Below are positions 16,547-24,281 of a DNA stretch of 64,000 nt, in pieces; within the stretch, counting starts at the first letter, position 1, and each line of letters opens with the position of its first letter. Source of the stretch: an archaeon (GTDB lineage: Archaea > Nanobdellota > Nanobdellia > Woesearchaeales > GW2011-AR9); the NCBI GenBank assembly GCA_030704845.1, contig JAUYKZ010000009.1, forward strand, positions 62,001-126,000, written 5' to 3'. The translations under genes were made by a program, and so were the position numbers. The notes beneath the pieces were generated by a model. The model ran no database searches. It saw only the letters and a program-made list of their open reading frames with translations, and was not told the origin of the DNA.

Positions 16547-16786
16547 TCATTTCTCTGCAACACGATTAACAGTAGATTCTAAACCAGTATGAACCTTGCG
16601 CACATCTCCTTCGTGGCCAGATCCATGAAAATTTGCTTCAAACCAATTTTCTTCTCCACATCCGGAACAATCTTGAGATTTGTAATGCTTGCCCCAACTC
16701 CAGATAGATTTCCAACTTTCTTCATCAAGTGAATGAGAACAATATGTGCATTGAAAATCCTTTAAATGCGAAGGTAAATTATTCAT
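16547..16786 (-). CDS. Small zinc-ribbon-like protein
   Basis: A 79-residue protein with two cysteine pairs: CTYC near the N-terminus and CSGC about 27 residues later, arranged as a four-cysteine zinc ribbon. Between them lies a tryptophan-rich stretch (WKSIWSWGKHYKS). The C-terminus is charged. The track begins at TTG; the next codon, ATG at 16786, is the likelier start. It is transcribed away from nop5. Function unknown. Confidence 0.6.
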   Translation of the reverse strand: MNNLPSHLKDFQCTYCSHSLDEESWKSIWSWGKHYKSQDCSGCGEENWFEANFHGSGHEGDVRKVHTGLESTVNRVAEK

Positions 16787-16810
16787 CAATTGCTCAAAAA
16801 TCTAAGGAAA

Positions 16811-16820
16811 GTTTAAATAC
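16811..16820 (+). promoter_or_regulatory. TATA box of the nop5-CYTH-fibrillarin operon
   Basis: GTTTAAATAC lies about 29 bases before the nop5 ATG at 16844, the distance expected for a TATA box that starts transcription at or just before the start codon. The mRNA is therefore probably leaderless or nearly so. Confidence 0.5.
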
Positions 16821-16843
16821 GTTACGCTTCTGGAATTCAGACA

Positions 16844-17722
16844 ATGAAATATCTTTTCACAAATGTCATTGGACGATTCATCATTGATGATAACGGCAGT
16901 ATCACTAAAGATAGTGCCCCACAGAAAACTCAATTGAAGGAATTGCCAACAGAAAAAATCAATCTGGCACTTGAAGCATTTAAAGATAAAAAGTATTTCG
17001 CTTCTTTTTCTGAAAAGAATAAAGAGATTACTAAGAAAGCCATTAAAGATTCAGTTAATGAAGACAACTTAATCACTCAAACCATCAGCAATATTACAGA
17101 ACTAGACCGAGCAGGTAATCTTTTAGTTAAAAGATTAAGAGAATGGTACGGGTTATATTTCCCAGAATTGTCAGAAAGAATTCAATCTCACGAATCATTC
17201 GTTGAAGTGATTTTAGCTAAATCAAAAACAGAACTGACAAAAGAGTTTTCTGTAGAAAATTTAATGGGTGCTGATTTAAGTAAAGCCGATGTTGATGAGA
17301 TGTTACTCTTAGCAACCCAAGTTAAAGCATTATATGAAGTAAGAAAACAGCATGAGATTTATTTAGAGGGAATAATGAAAAACTATTGTCCAAATATTCT
17401 TGAATTAGCTGGAGTGACTGTCGGAGCAAAATTACTTGAGTTAGGTAAAAGTTTGAAACATTTAGCAATGCTTCCAGCATCAACGATCCAATTATTAGGG
17501 GCTGAGAAAGCTCTTTTCAGACATTTGAAAACTGGGAGTAGAAGTCCAAAATATGGCGTTGTTTTCCAACACCAATTAATTCAAAATGCACCAAAAAAGA
17601 TTCGAGGGAAAGCTGCAAGAATGCTTGCTGACAAATTATCTTTATGTGCAAGGTTGGATTATTTCAAAGGAGAATTTAAAGCACCAGAATATAGAAAAAT
17701 ATTAGAAGAGAAAATCAAATGA
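16844..17722 (+). CDS. nop5: Nop5 (Nop56/58-like) core protein of C/D-box sRNPs
   Basis: Scaffold of archaeal box C/D ribonucleoproteins that guide 2'-O-methylation of rRNA and tRNA. The 292-residue protein has an N-terminal domain, a central coiled coil (about residues 90-170) and the NOP domain with LLELGKSLKHLAMLPASTIQLLGAEKALFRHLKTGSRSPKYGVVFQH. It lacks the long Lys tail of eukaryotic homologues. Its stop overlaps the next start as ATGA, and fibrillarin, its partner, is two genes downstream. Confidence 0.96.
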   Translation: MKYLFTNVIGRFIIDDNGSITKDSAPQKTQLKELPTEKINLALEAFKDKKYFASFSEKNKEITKKAIKDSVNEDNLITQTISNITELDRAGNLLVKRLREWYGLYFPELSERIQSHESFVEVILAKSKTELTKEFSVENLMGADLSKADVDEMLLLATQVKALYEVRKQHEIYLEGIMKNYCPNILELAGVTVGAKLLELGKSLKHLAMLPASTIQLLGAEKALFRHLKTGSRSPKYGVVFQHQLIQNAPKKIRGKAARMLADKLSLCARLDYFKGEFKAPEYRKILEEKIK

Positions 17723-18228
17723 AAGAAATTGAAGTGAAAATTTTGGAAGTAGATACAGCTGAGATAGAAAGAAAATTGTTACAGCTAGGCGCAGAAAAAA
17801 CTTTCTCAGGAAAAATTGAAGCTACCTTGTTTGATCATCCCGAATTAAAATTACGTGATAATGATAAAGTTCTCCGCGTGAGAACTGTTGGAGACAAAGT
17901 GGAATTATGTTTCAAAGGCAAGAAAGAAGGAAAACAATTCAAAATCAGAGAAGAAATTGAAGTGGAAACTAGCAATGTTTCTGACACATTACAAATTTTA
18001 AGATCTCTCGGATTCGTTGAAACATTTACAAATAATAAAGAAAGGATTTCTTACAAACTAGGAAATACCAAAATTGAATTTGATACCATCGCAGGTATAC
18101 CGACCTTCCTTGAAATTGAAGGAGTTACCGAACAAGATGTGATGGATTGTGTAGACAAATTAGGATATAGCATGGACGAGACAACCATCATCTCTGCAAA
18201 CGAATTAATGGAGCGTTATAAATCATGA
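17719..18228 (+). CDS. CYTH-domain protein (CyaB/class IV cyclase-like)
   Basis: The start MKEIEVKI carries the ExExK motif that defines the CYTH (triphosphate tunnel metalloenzyme) superfamily, which binds triphosphates and divalent metals. Alternating acidic/basic strands follow: KVLRVRTVGDKVELCFKGKKEG, KIREEIEVET and IEFDTIAGIPTFLEIEG. The 169-residue length fits CyaB-type proteins. Members are adenylate cyclases or triphosphatases; which one this is cannot be told. It overlaps both nop5 and fibrillarin by 4 bases, an unusual insertion between two partner genes. Confidence 0.9.
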   Translation: MKEIEVKILEVDTAEIERKLLQLGAEKTFSGKIEATLFDHPELKLRDNDKVLRVRTVGDKVELCFKGKKEGKQFKIREEIEVETSNVSDTLQILRSLGFVETFTNNKERISYKLGNTKIEFDTIAGIPTFLEIEGVTEQDVMDCVDKLGYSMDETTIISANELMERYKS

Positions 18229-18896
18229 GTTCAGAAATTAAATCACATAAAATCTTTGAAGTATACGAAGATAGAAAAAGATTATACACCCGTAACATGA
18301 TTAGAGGTAAAGCTCCTTTCGCTGAGAGATTAGTTAAAGAAAAAGGAATTGAATACAGAGAATTCGATCCCAGAAGAAGTAAATTAGCTGCAACCATCAT
18401 GAAAGGATGTACAAATGCGGGGATTAGAAAAGGGGATGTTATTCTTTATTTGGGAGTAAGCCACGGATATACTTCATCTTTTGTATCAGACATAGTTGGT
18501 GAAGAAGGATTGATTTTTGGAATTGATCCGGCTCCAAGAGTTATGCGTGATTTAATGTTCTTAGCTGAAGATAGAAAAAATATTGTTCCGATTTTAGCTA
18601 ATGCTAATAAACCAGAAGAATATCTTAATAGAGTTTGTAAAGCAGATATTGTTTATCAAGATATTGCCCAGAAAAATCAATCCGAGATTTTTATCAAGAA
18701 TTGTAATCTTTTCTTAAAAAGTGGTGGATATGGATTATTGGCTGTAAAGGCTAGAAGTATCGATGTTAAAAGAAAACCTAAAGATCTCTTTGTTGAAATT
18801 AGAAATCAGTTAGACAAACTTTTTACCGTAATTGATTACAAGATCCTAGACCCATTCGAGAAAGATCATTGCATGATCATCGTAAAGAAAAAGTGA
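18225..18896 (+). CDS. flpA: Fibrillarin-like rRNA/tRNA 2'-O-methyltransferase
   Basis: SAM-dependent methyltransferase of box C/D particles. The N-terminus (YTRNMIRGKAPFAERLVKEKGIEYREFDPRRSKLAATIMKG) is the archaeal fibrillarin pattern. The SAM site reads LYLGVSHGYTSSFVSD, where most family members have YLGAASGTT, so glycine-rich-loop residues differ. D-x-A appears as VYQDIAQKNQ and the catalytic lysine as AVKARSID. Length is 223 residues. It is the last gene of the nop5 operon, coupled by an ATGA overlap. Confidence 0.96.
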   Translation: MSSEIKSHKIFEVYEDRKRLYTRNMIRGKAPFAERLVKEKGIEYREFDPRRSKLAATIMKGCTNAGIRKGDVILYLGVSHGYTSSFVSDIVGEEGLIFGIDPAPRVMRDLMFLAEDRKNIVPILANANKPEEYLNRVCKADIVYQDIAQKNQSEIFIKNCNLFLKSGGYGLLAVKARSIDVKRKPKDLFVEIRNQLDKLFTVIDYKILDPFEKDHCMIIVKKK

Positions 18897-18941
18897 TCAA
18901 TCAGTAACCCTTATAAGTCTCTTCAACTTTTCTTTCATCAG

Positions 18942-19979
18942 ATGAAAAAAGAAATGCCGGTAGATATAATCAGAATTAAAGTTAAAGATCTTAAACCGTA
19001 CAAGAAAACTTCTAAAGGCTGGGTAAAAATTAAGAAGGATTTTAAATCAATACAAGATGTTGTCAAACTTTACAAAGCTGAATCTAACCTTAATCTTTTG
19101 ATTGACAATAAAAACCCACAATTTCTTAAAGGAGCCATATTAGGAAATAAAGAACTCGGTGAAAGAATTGTTCTTCTTCCAAACGGAGAAAAATTAGAAA
19201 AAGCCTTCTCACTTTTTTCTGAAGGTCTTACCTTACATGATCAAAAATCACACGATCATTGGGATGTGATTTACAAGAATAAGGGGGGAACATGGTCATA
19301 TGTGTACACTCTTCAGAAAAGAAAAGAGCATCGGGATAATAAATATAGGAAAGTACATGAATTTGAGAAAAGATATCCCCAATTACTTGCTAAAGTAACT
19401 AAAAGTCTATCTGATAAAAATGATTCTATGGCTTTGCCAATGTACACTTTATTGAGGACATATATGCGTATCGGCAATGAGACTTATTTTAAAGCTCACA
19501 ACCATCAAGGATTGACAACCCTCACAAAGAAAAATGTTTCCGTCAAAGGCAATAATGTCAGTTTTAATTTCATTGGTAAAGATGGCGTGCCGATTACAAT
19601 CATTAAACGTTTTCCAGAAAGTTATGTTAAAAGATTAAAAGAATCTCTTAAAGAAAAACAGCCTTACCTTTTTTCAAAAAATGGTTCGTCATTACATGAG
19701 CACCATTTCAAAGAAGCTTTTGTGAGATATTGTGGAAAAGAGTTTTATCCACACATCGTAAGATCGCATCACGCAACAATTAAAGTTAAAGAATTTCTTT
19801 CCAAAAGAAAAAAAACTACTAAAAACGAAGTAGAAAATCTTTTCATGGGGATTGCTCACGATTTAGGACATAAAAAATTTAACAAAAAGAAAGGATTATG
19901 GGAAGAACATTATGCTGTTACCGTGAATAGTTATATCCAACCAGAGTTAGTAGAAAAAGTTCAAAGTCGAATAAAATAA
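18942..19979 (+). CDS. DNA topoisomerase IB
   Basis: Type IB topoisomerase, which nicks one strand and relaxes supercoils through a 3'-phosphotyrosine. Diagnostic features are LLRTYMRIGNETYFKAHNHQGLTTLTKKNVSVKGN, FIGKDGVP (catalytic Lys loop), the second arginine segment HIVRSHHATIKVKEFL, and the C-terminal tyrosine in VTVNSYIQPELVEKV. The N-terminal YKNKGGTWSYVYTLQKRKEHRDNKYRKV is also typical. At 345 residues it is the short bacterial/viral-like type. TopoIB is rare in archaea outside Thaumarchaeota and some DPANN. A TATA-like TTATAAG lies about 30 bases before the ATG. Confidence 0.93.
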   Translation: MKKEMPVDIIRIKVKDLKPYKKTSKGWVKIKKDFKSIQDVVKLYKAESNLNLLIDNKNPQFLKGAILGNKELGERIVLLPNGEKLEKAFSLFSEGLTLHDQKSHDHWDVIYKNKGGTWSYVYTLQKRKEHRDNKYRKVHEFEKRYPQLLAKVTKSLSDKNDSMALPMYTLLRTYMRIGNETYFKAHNHQGLTTLTKKNVSVKGNNVSFNFIGKDGVPITIIKRFPESYVKRLKESLKEKQPYLFSKNGSSLHEHHFKEAFVRYCGKEFYPHIVRSHHATIKVKEFLSKRKKTTKNEVENLFMGIAHDLGHKKFNKKKGLWEEHYAVTVNSYIQPELVEKVQSRIK

Positions 19980-19988
19980 TAAGAATAT

Positions 19989-20120
19989 TTAGAATAAAGA
20001 AATAAGCTTGTTAAACCGGCGATCAAATTCTTTGCTGTGTTTATCATATTCATGTATTGCTTCATCAAAGCGAAGTTTACCTTCTTCTAAAAGCATACGA
20101 ATATCCTCTCTTTTCTTCAT
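19989..20120 (-). CDS. Small hypothetical protein coupled to the upstream membrane protein
   Basis: A 43-codon ORF, below the track threshold, beginning with ATG at 20120 that overlaps the TGA of the upstream gene as ATGA. The product starts MKKREDIRMLLEEGKLRF and is a highly charged helix. The overlap suggests translational coupling and makes it more credible than an isolated ORF of this size. Function unknown. Confidence 0.5.
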   Translation of the reverse strand: MKKREDIRMLLEEGKLRFDEAIHEYDKHSKEFDRRFNKLISLF

Positions 20121-20572
20121 CTGTCCACCTCTTTCTTTGATTTAATTGAAGCATCGGTATTATTTAAATGTTCCGAAATAGATACCATTGTTCGAGTAAA
20201 CTCTTTTTTAGCCTGTTTTAGAGAGGAATCCAAAGCTTCTTTATCAGAGCGTAAATTTATTACTTCATCTTCCAATAGTTTAATTCTAGAATTCATTAAT
20301 TGTTTATGAACACTAAAGGTTGTGATTACAATCAAGGCAAAAATTGACACTACAAAAGCGAGTTGAGTCACGTTGTTGATAATATAAGTAAACCAAATAA
20401 GAACGGCTTGTTCGGCGGTATATATCACAATAAATAATATCTCAAACAAACTACGATTATAGAACGCAAAATTTCGAAGATTTTTCCAAAAATATTGTAG
20501 TTCATTAAATAGCGTACCATGCCATGAGATCATAAATACACACCAAAGAATCTTGTTTTTAATCACTTCCAT
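20117..20572 (-). CDS. Membrane-anchored coiled-coil protein, hypothetical
   Basis: A 151-residue protein with two hydrophobic segments (about residues 43-63 FEILFIVIYTAEQAVLIWF and 68-88 QLAFVVSIFALIVITTF), followed by a charged coiled coil (KLLEDEVINLRSDKEALDSSLKQAKKEF). The topology suggests a membrane hairpin with a cytoplasmic rod. It is divergent from the His/Lys-rich gene at 20610. Function unknown. Confidence 0.65.
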   Translation of the reverse strand: MEVIKNKILWCVFMISWHGTLFNELQYFWKNLRNFAFYNRSLFEILFIVIYTAEQAVLIWFTYIINNVTQLAFVVSIFALIVITTFSVHKQLMNSRIKLLEDEVINLRSDKEALDSSLKQAKKEFTRTMVSISEHLNNTDASIKSKKEVDR

Positions 20573-20609
20573 GGAAAAGAATATATATCGAAGTTCACTA
20601 TTAACCTAA

Positions 20610-20888
20610 ATGAACATCTCAAAAGAAGCAGCTTATTTGTATCTTTATTCTAAGGAATTAGTATCAATAAACAAACAACTTGAAAAGTATAGTCATAAAG
20701 CTGAGAAACATAAACGGAAACATGAAACTGCTACGGAGAAAAATAAAGAGAAACATAGGAAAAAGCATGATGCTGCTTTGTCTAAGTTGAGAAGTCTAAC
20801 TAAAAAGCATGATTTACTGATTAATAAGATTCATCATCATTTTCAGAATTTTCATCTAGGAATTAATAAACAACATAAATTGAAGTGA
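20610..20888 (+). CDS. Lys/His-rich coiled-coil protein, hypothetical
   Basis: A 92-residue, very basic protein that is nearly all predicted helix: KQLEKYSHKAEKHKRKHETATEKNKEKHRKKHDAALSKL. There is no membrane segment or signal peptide. The charge could indicate nucleic-acid binding, but this is composition only. It is convergent with the methyltransferase gene, whose stop lies 4 bases beyond its own. Confidence 0.6.
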   Translation: MNISKEAAYLYLYSKELVSINKQLEKYSHKAEKHKRKHETATEKNKEKHRKKHDAALSKLRSLTKKHDLLINKIHHHFQNFHLGINKQHKLK

Positions 20889-20892
20889 ATTA

Positions 20893-21663
20893 CTAATCTT
20901 CTTTTCTCTTTACCATCAATAACGAAGATTCATAGGGAATATTAATCGGTTCTTTTCGGGATTGCAACAATAGTTCTACTTCATTAAGTAAGTCATCTAT
21001 TTTATCTGCGGTGAGACTGTTAACCCAGGATAATGATTTAACTAAGTTCAAATATCTCTCTGAGGTGAATTTCTCATTCCAAATATAATCCACTTTTTGA
21101 TAGATTTCAAATAAGCCGGATCTTTCTATTCTATCTTCAATCGACTTCGTATCCTGTTGCGGGATATATTTTAGACAATTACCAATAAACAGTTGTTCTA
21201 ATTCTTGTAGAAATTCAGATATTTCATAGATTTCAAAATTCCAAAACAAGGCTAAAGAGCCACCTTTTTTTAACAATCTATCAGCTACATTATAACTTTT
21301 ATCTGGGTCAACCCAATGCCAAGCTTGAGCCGAGATAATAAGATCAAATGATTTATCGGGGAAACTATTTTCTTCAAAAGAACCAACCACATATTTAACT
21401 TCCGGAAAATCATAAGTCTTTTTTTCTGCTATTCTTAACAAATTTTCACTAATGTCTAAACCAGTAATATCATACCCTCTACCACCAAATAGAACTGTTG
21501 CTTTGCCTGAACCACAACCAACATCCAAGATTTCATCACCTTTTTTTATTTTAGACAAAGCTAAAACATCATTGATTAACACCGTAGGATAACTTGGACG
21601 AGAAGAATCATACAACTCGCTTACTTTACCAAAAGTGTTTTTTAAAGATCTATCTAATCCCAT
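20893..21663 (-). CDS. Class I SAM-dependent methyltransferase
   Basis: UbiE/COQ5-like class I methyltransferase of unknown substrate. Motif I is EILDVGCGSGKATVLFGGRGYDITGLDIS, motif II FPDKSFDLIISAQAWHWVDPD, and the RLLKKGGSLALFW strand follows. The WHWVDP motif and the N-terminal FGKVSELYDSSRPSYP resemble stand-alone methyltransferases of the Methyltransf_11 group. Length is 256 residues. It lies 4 bases downstream of a ferredoxin gene. Confidence 0.88.
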   Translation of the reverse strand: MGLDRSLKNTFGKVSELYDSSRPSYPTVLINDVLALSKIKKGDEILDVGCGSGKATVLFGGRGYDITGLDISENLLRIAEKKTYDFPEVKYVVGSFEENSFPDKSFDLIISAQAWHWVDPDKSYNVADRLLKKGGSLALFWNFEIYEISEFLQELEQLFIGNCLKYIPQQDTKSIEDRIERSGLFEIYQKVDYIWNEKFTSERYLNLVKSLSWVNSLTADKIDDLLNEVELLLQSRKEPINIPYESSLLMVKRKED

Positions 21664-21667
21664 TTAT

Positions 21668-21910
21668 TCACTCTTCATCCACATCTTTCACATGGATAAT
21701 ATTTACTGGACAAACATCTGAAGCTTCTTGATTTTCTTCAATGTCCTTCTCGTTTTCAATATCTAGGCGCCAATGATCGCCTTCTTCATGAGCTCCTTTC
21801 AATTGAGCCATACCTTCCGCATCCAACTCCCAAAATTTAGGAGAAACTGCGGCACATGCTCCACAGCTAATGCAATCTTTTTTGAGGTGAATTACTTTTT
21901 TTGGAGTCAT
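21668..21910 (-). CDS. Single-cluster 4Fe-4S ferredoxin
   Basis: An 80-residue electron carrier. CISCGAC plus a later SDVCPVN gives four cysteines for one 4Fe-4S cluster, as in Pyrococcus-type ferredoxins: three in CxxCxxC and the fourth in CP near the C-terminus. The acidic insert between them (EEGDHWRLDIENEKDIEENQ) is typical. It may serve oxidoreductases such as TrxB or radical SAM enzymes in this window; that is inference. Confidence 0.88.
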   Translation of the reverse strand: MTPKKVIHLKKDCISCGACAAVSPKFWELDAEGMAQLKGAHEEGDHWRLDIENEKDIEENQEASDVCPVNIIHVKDVDEE

Positions 21911-22057
21911 TTTGTGAAAAGTATCACCGTCATTTATAATACTTTTTGAATTGTGTTCGTTTTGTAAAAGACCAAATCACAAAATTTGGAAGGAAGAAAA
22001 TATTTCTGTGTTGAGTAATAGATATCTTTATAATTATCTGTCTTTTATTTTAGAATA

Positions 22058-22291
22058 ATGACAAAGACCATTGAAAGTTTAGAAGAACGCTTAGGAAGAT
22101 CGATAAGTCTTTTAGAACAGAACTACATTACTTGGAGAAATTCTGGAAGAGAACATCACATTTATGTTATCTGGAACGATATTTATGGTGACAGAAAACT
22201 CTGCGAAGAACTTCAAGAAATTTATAGGGCGTATCAAGAAATTCAAAAAGACCAGAAATCAGAAGATTCATCATCAGATTACCATATATAA
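22058..22291 (+). CDS. Hypothetical small protein
   Basis: A 77-residue charged protein with a predicted N-terminal coiled-coil helix (MTKTIESLEERLGRSISLLEQNYITW), no membrane segment and no cysteine pairs. A TATA-like TTATAATT lies about 28 bases before the ATG, so it may be a monocistronic leaderless gene. Unrecognised. Confidence 0.5.
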   Translation: MTKTIESLEERLGRSISLLEQNYITWRNSGREHHIYVIWNDIYGDRKLCEELQEIYRAYQEIQKDQKSEDSSSDYHI

Positions 22292-22329
22292 ACAAAAAGC
22301 TTATATACCGTTTTTCATTCATTTGTGAT

Positions 22330-23283
22330 ATGAAAAAGAGTTGGATGGTGTTTGCTTTACTTTTTACGATAGTATTTCTAATTACTTCCTGTTCCGGACA
22401 AGTTGCATCTGGAGAGAATGCTAGAGATACTGAAGCTATCTTAAAACAAGTTCAATCAGGCACCCAAGGAGTTACAATGACCTTCTTGCAGGATTTGCCA
22501 CCTGCGGTTGTTTATGATCAAAACGAACTGTTATCAATCGTAGAAGTAAAAAATAAAGGAAATCATGATCTTGGAGCTCAAGATTGTTTTATTCAAATTA
22601 CCGGTTTTGATCCAAATATTATCAGTCCTGTCTTTGGAGTAGCTAGATCTTGCGCTGAAAGCTTGGGAACTTTAGAAGGTAAATCCGTATTCAATACTGA
22701 TGGTGGATTTAATCAATTAGAATTTTCTTCAACCAACATTATTCTTCCAGATGGAATATTAGAATATAATCCTAATCTTAACTTTGTAACTTGTTATAAT
22801 TACGTTACAAGAGCTAATCCTCAAGTATGCATCGATACGGCATTACATCAAGTAACAGCTGAACAGAAAACTTGTGCAGTCAAAGATATTGGTATGAGCG
22901 GAGGACAAGGAGCACCAGTTTCAGTAAGTAAAGTAACTGTAGAAATGGCTGGTACGCAAGCTATCTTTGGAATAGATATCGTTAATAATGGAAATGGAAG
23001 AATTCTTCATCCCCAAACAGATATCCAATCATGTGCCCAAGCAACTCAGTTAACTCACCGAGATCTTGACAAAATTGAGTTTACAGTTTCCCTACCTGGT
23101 GCTGCGGTAAATTGTAATCCTACTTCCGGGATTGTTTCCTTGAATAATGGTGTAGGTAAAATTATTTGTAAAGCTGAGATGGGAATTTCTCCTGCTTTTG
23201 AAACCCCATTACAGATTATTCTGAATTATAATTACATCCAATCTATGCAAAAGAAGATTAAAATTATTAGCACCCCAAGGTAA
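22330..23283 (+). CDS. Secreted lipoprotein, paralog of the next gene
   Basis: Signal peptide MKKSWMVFALLFTIVFLITSCSG ends in a lipobox-like LITSC, so the mature protein starts at the cysteine and is presumably lipid-anchored outside the membrane. The 317-residue body is beta-rich with a repeated pattern near GTQGVTMTF and VEVKNKGNHDL, like CARDB/Ig-type extracellular domains, and several cysteines may form disulfides. A TATA box (CTTATATACC) sits about 25 bases upstream. The following gene has the same architecture. Confidence 0.75.
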   Translation: MKKSWMVFALLFTIVFLITSCSGQVASGENARDTEAILKQVQSGTQGVTMTFLQDLPPAVVYDQNELLSIVEVKNKGNHDLGAQDCFIQITGFDPNIISPVFGVARSCAESLGTLEGKSVFNTDGGFNQLEFSSTNIILPDGILEYNPNLNFVTCYNYVTRANPQVCIDTALHQVTAEQKTCAVKDIGMSGGQGAPVSVSKVTVEMAGTQAIFGIDIVNNGNGRILHPQTDIQSCAQATQLTHRDLDKIEFTVSLPGAAVNCNPTSGIVSLNNGVGKIICKAEMGISPAFETPLQIILNYNYIQSMQKKIKIISTPR

Positions 23284-23337
23284 ACTTTAAATATCTTAAG
23301 AGATTTTGTGTTCTTAGAACGAAAAAGAGGCGTGACT

Positions 23338-24240
23338 ATGAGATTTCAAAAACTAATAATAATTTCCTTGATGATAGGTGTATTTTTACTAACTGCGTGT
23401 TCTCCTAGAGCTGATAATTCAACTCAGAAAGGAGCTTTTATTGGAGGAACTCAAGGAGTTCTTGCAGAATTTGAAGCATTTGGGCCGGAAGAGAATGGAT
23501 TATATACCATTTTCGAAACAGAATCTTTCCCAATAGAAATCAGATTGAGTAATAAAGGAGAATATGATTTACAACCAAATGATATTACTGTAACTTTAGA
23601 AGGTCTTTCTCAAAACGAATTTGGTGGGATCCCTGCTCTTTCCTTAAGCAATGATGGAATTGTTGATAAAGTTTCAGAATTAGCTCCAACTGGCGGAGAG
23701 GAAACCGTTTCATTTTCTCAAGATGTTGAATATACCGCTGATGTTATTGGTTTTATTGATAGAAAAATCTTTGCAAATTTAGATTACAAATATCAAACAA
23801 CAGTTATCGTACCAGAAGTTTGCCTTAAACAAGATCTTACCGATACCAGAATATGTGATGTTGCTGAAGCAAAAAGTTTCTCAGTTTCTGGAGCTCCAGT
23901 AACCGTAACTAGTGTTGAAGAAGAAAGTGCAGGAAGAGGAATTGTAGCATTACGATTTAAAATTAAAAATGTTGGCGGCGGAAAAGTTACCATTCTTGGA
24001 CAAGAATTTAGTGCAACTGCTGACCAATTAGGATTCTCTTTAGATGACCCTGCTTGGGAATGTAAAGCTGCTGGTAGAGTAAACGAAGCTAGACTTCGTG
24101 ATGGCGAAACAGAAGTTGTTTGCCGTTTAACAGAAGCACTTTCAGACAAATTCCTTCAAGTAAAACAAGTTAAATTAGTTGTAGATTACACTTACCGAGA
24201 TTTAATACAACAAACTTTAAGGATCCGAGAAAGTTCTTAA
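23338..24240 (+). CDS. Secreted lipoprotein, paralog of the preceding gene
   Basis: The start MRFQKLIIISLMIGVFLLTACSP has a classical lipobox (LTAC). The 300-residue body shares the GTQGVLAEF and LSNKGEYDL anchor points with the upstream gene, so they are probably tandem duplicates of one surface lipoprotein family. The track begins at GTG 23308; ATG at 23338 is preferred because GAGGCG lies 6 bases upstream. No enzymatic motif is visible. Confidence 0.75.
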   Translation: MRFQKLIIISLMIGVFLLTACSPRADNSTQKGAFIGGTQGVLAEFEAFGPEENGLYTIFETESFPIEIRLSNKGEYDLQPNDITVTLEGLSQNEFGGIPALSLSNDGIVDKVSELAPTGGEETVSFSQDVEYTADVIGFIDRKIFANLDYKYQTTVIVPEVCLKQDLTDTRICDVAEAKSFSVSGAPVTVTSVEEESAGRGIVALRFKIKNVGGGKVTILGQEFSATADQLGFSLDDPAWECKAAGRVNEARLRDGETEVVCRLTEALSDKFLQVKQVKLVVDYTYRDLIQQTLRIRESS

Positions 24241-24250
24241 TTAGAACGAC

Positions 24251-24273
24251 ATTTTATTTTTTTTTACTTTTTC
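24251..24273 (+). terminator. T-rich terminator of the lipoprotein genes
   Basis: Directly after the lipoprotein stop lies ATTTTATTTTTTTTTACTTTTTC on the plus strand. Archaeal RNA polymerase terminates on such T-runs without a hairpin. The site lies between two convergent genes. Confidence 0.5.
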
Positions 24274-24281
24274 TATATTTT

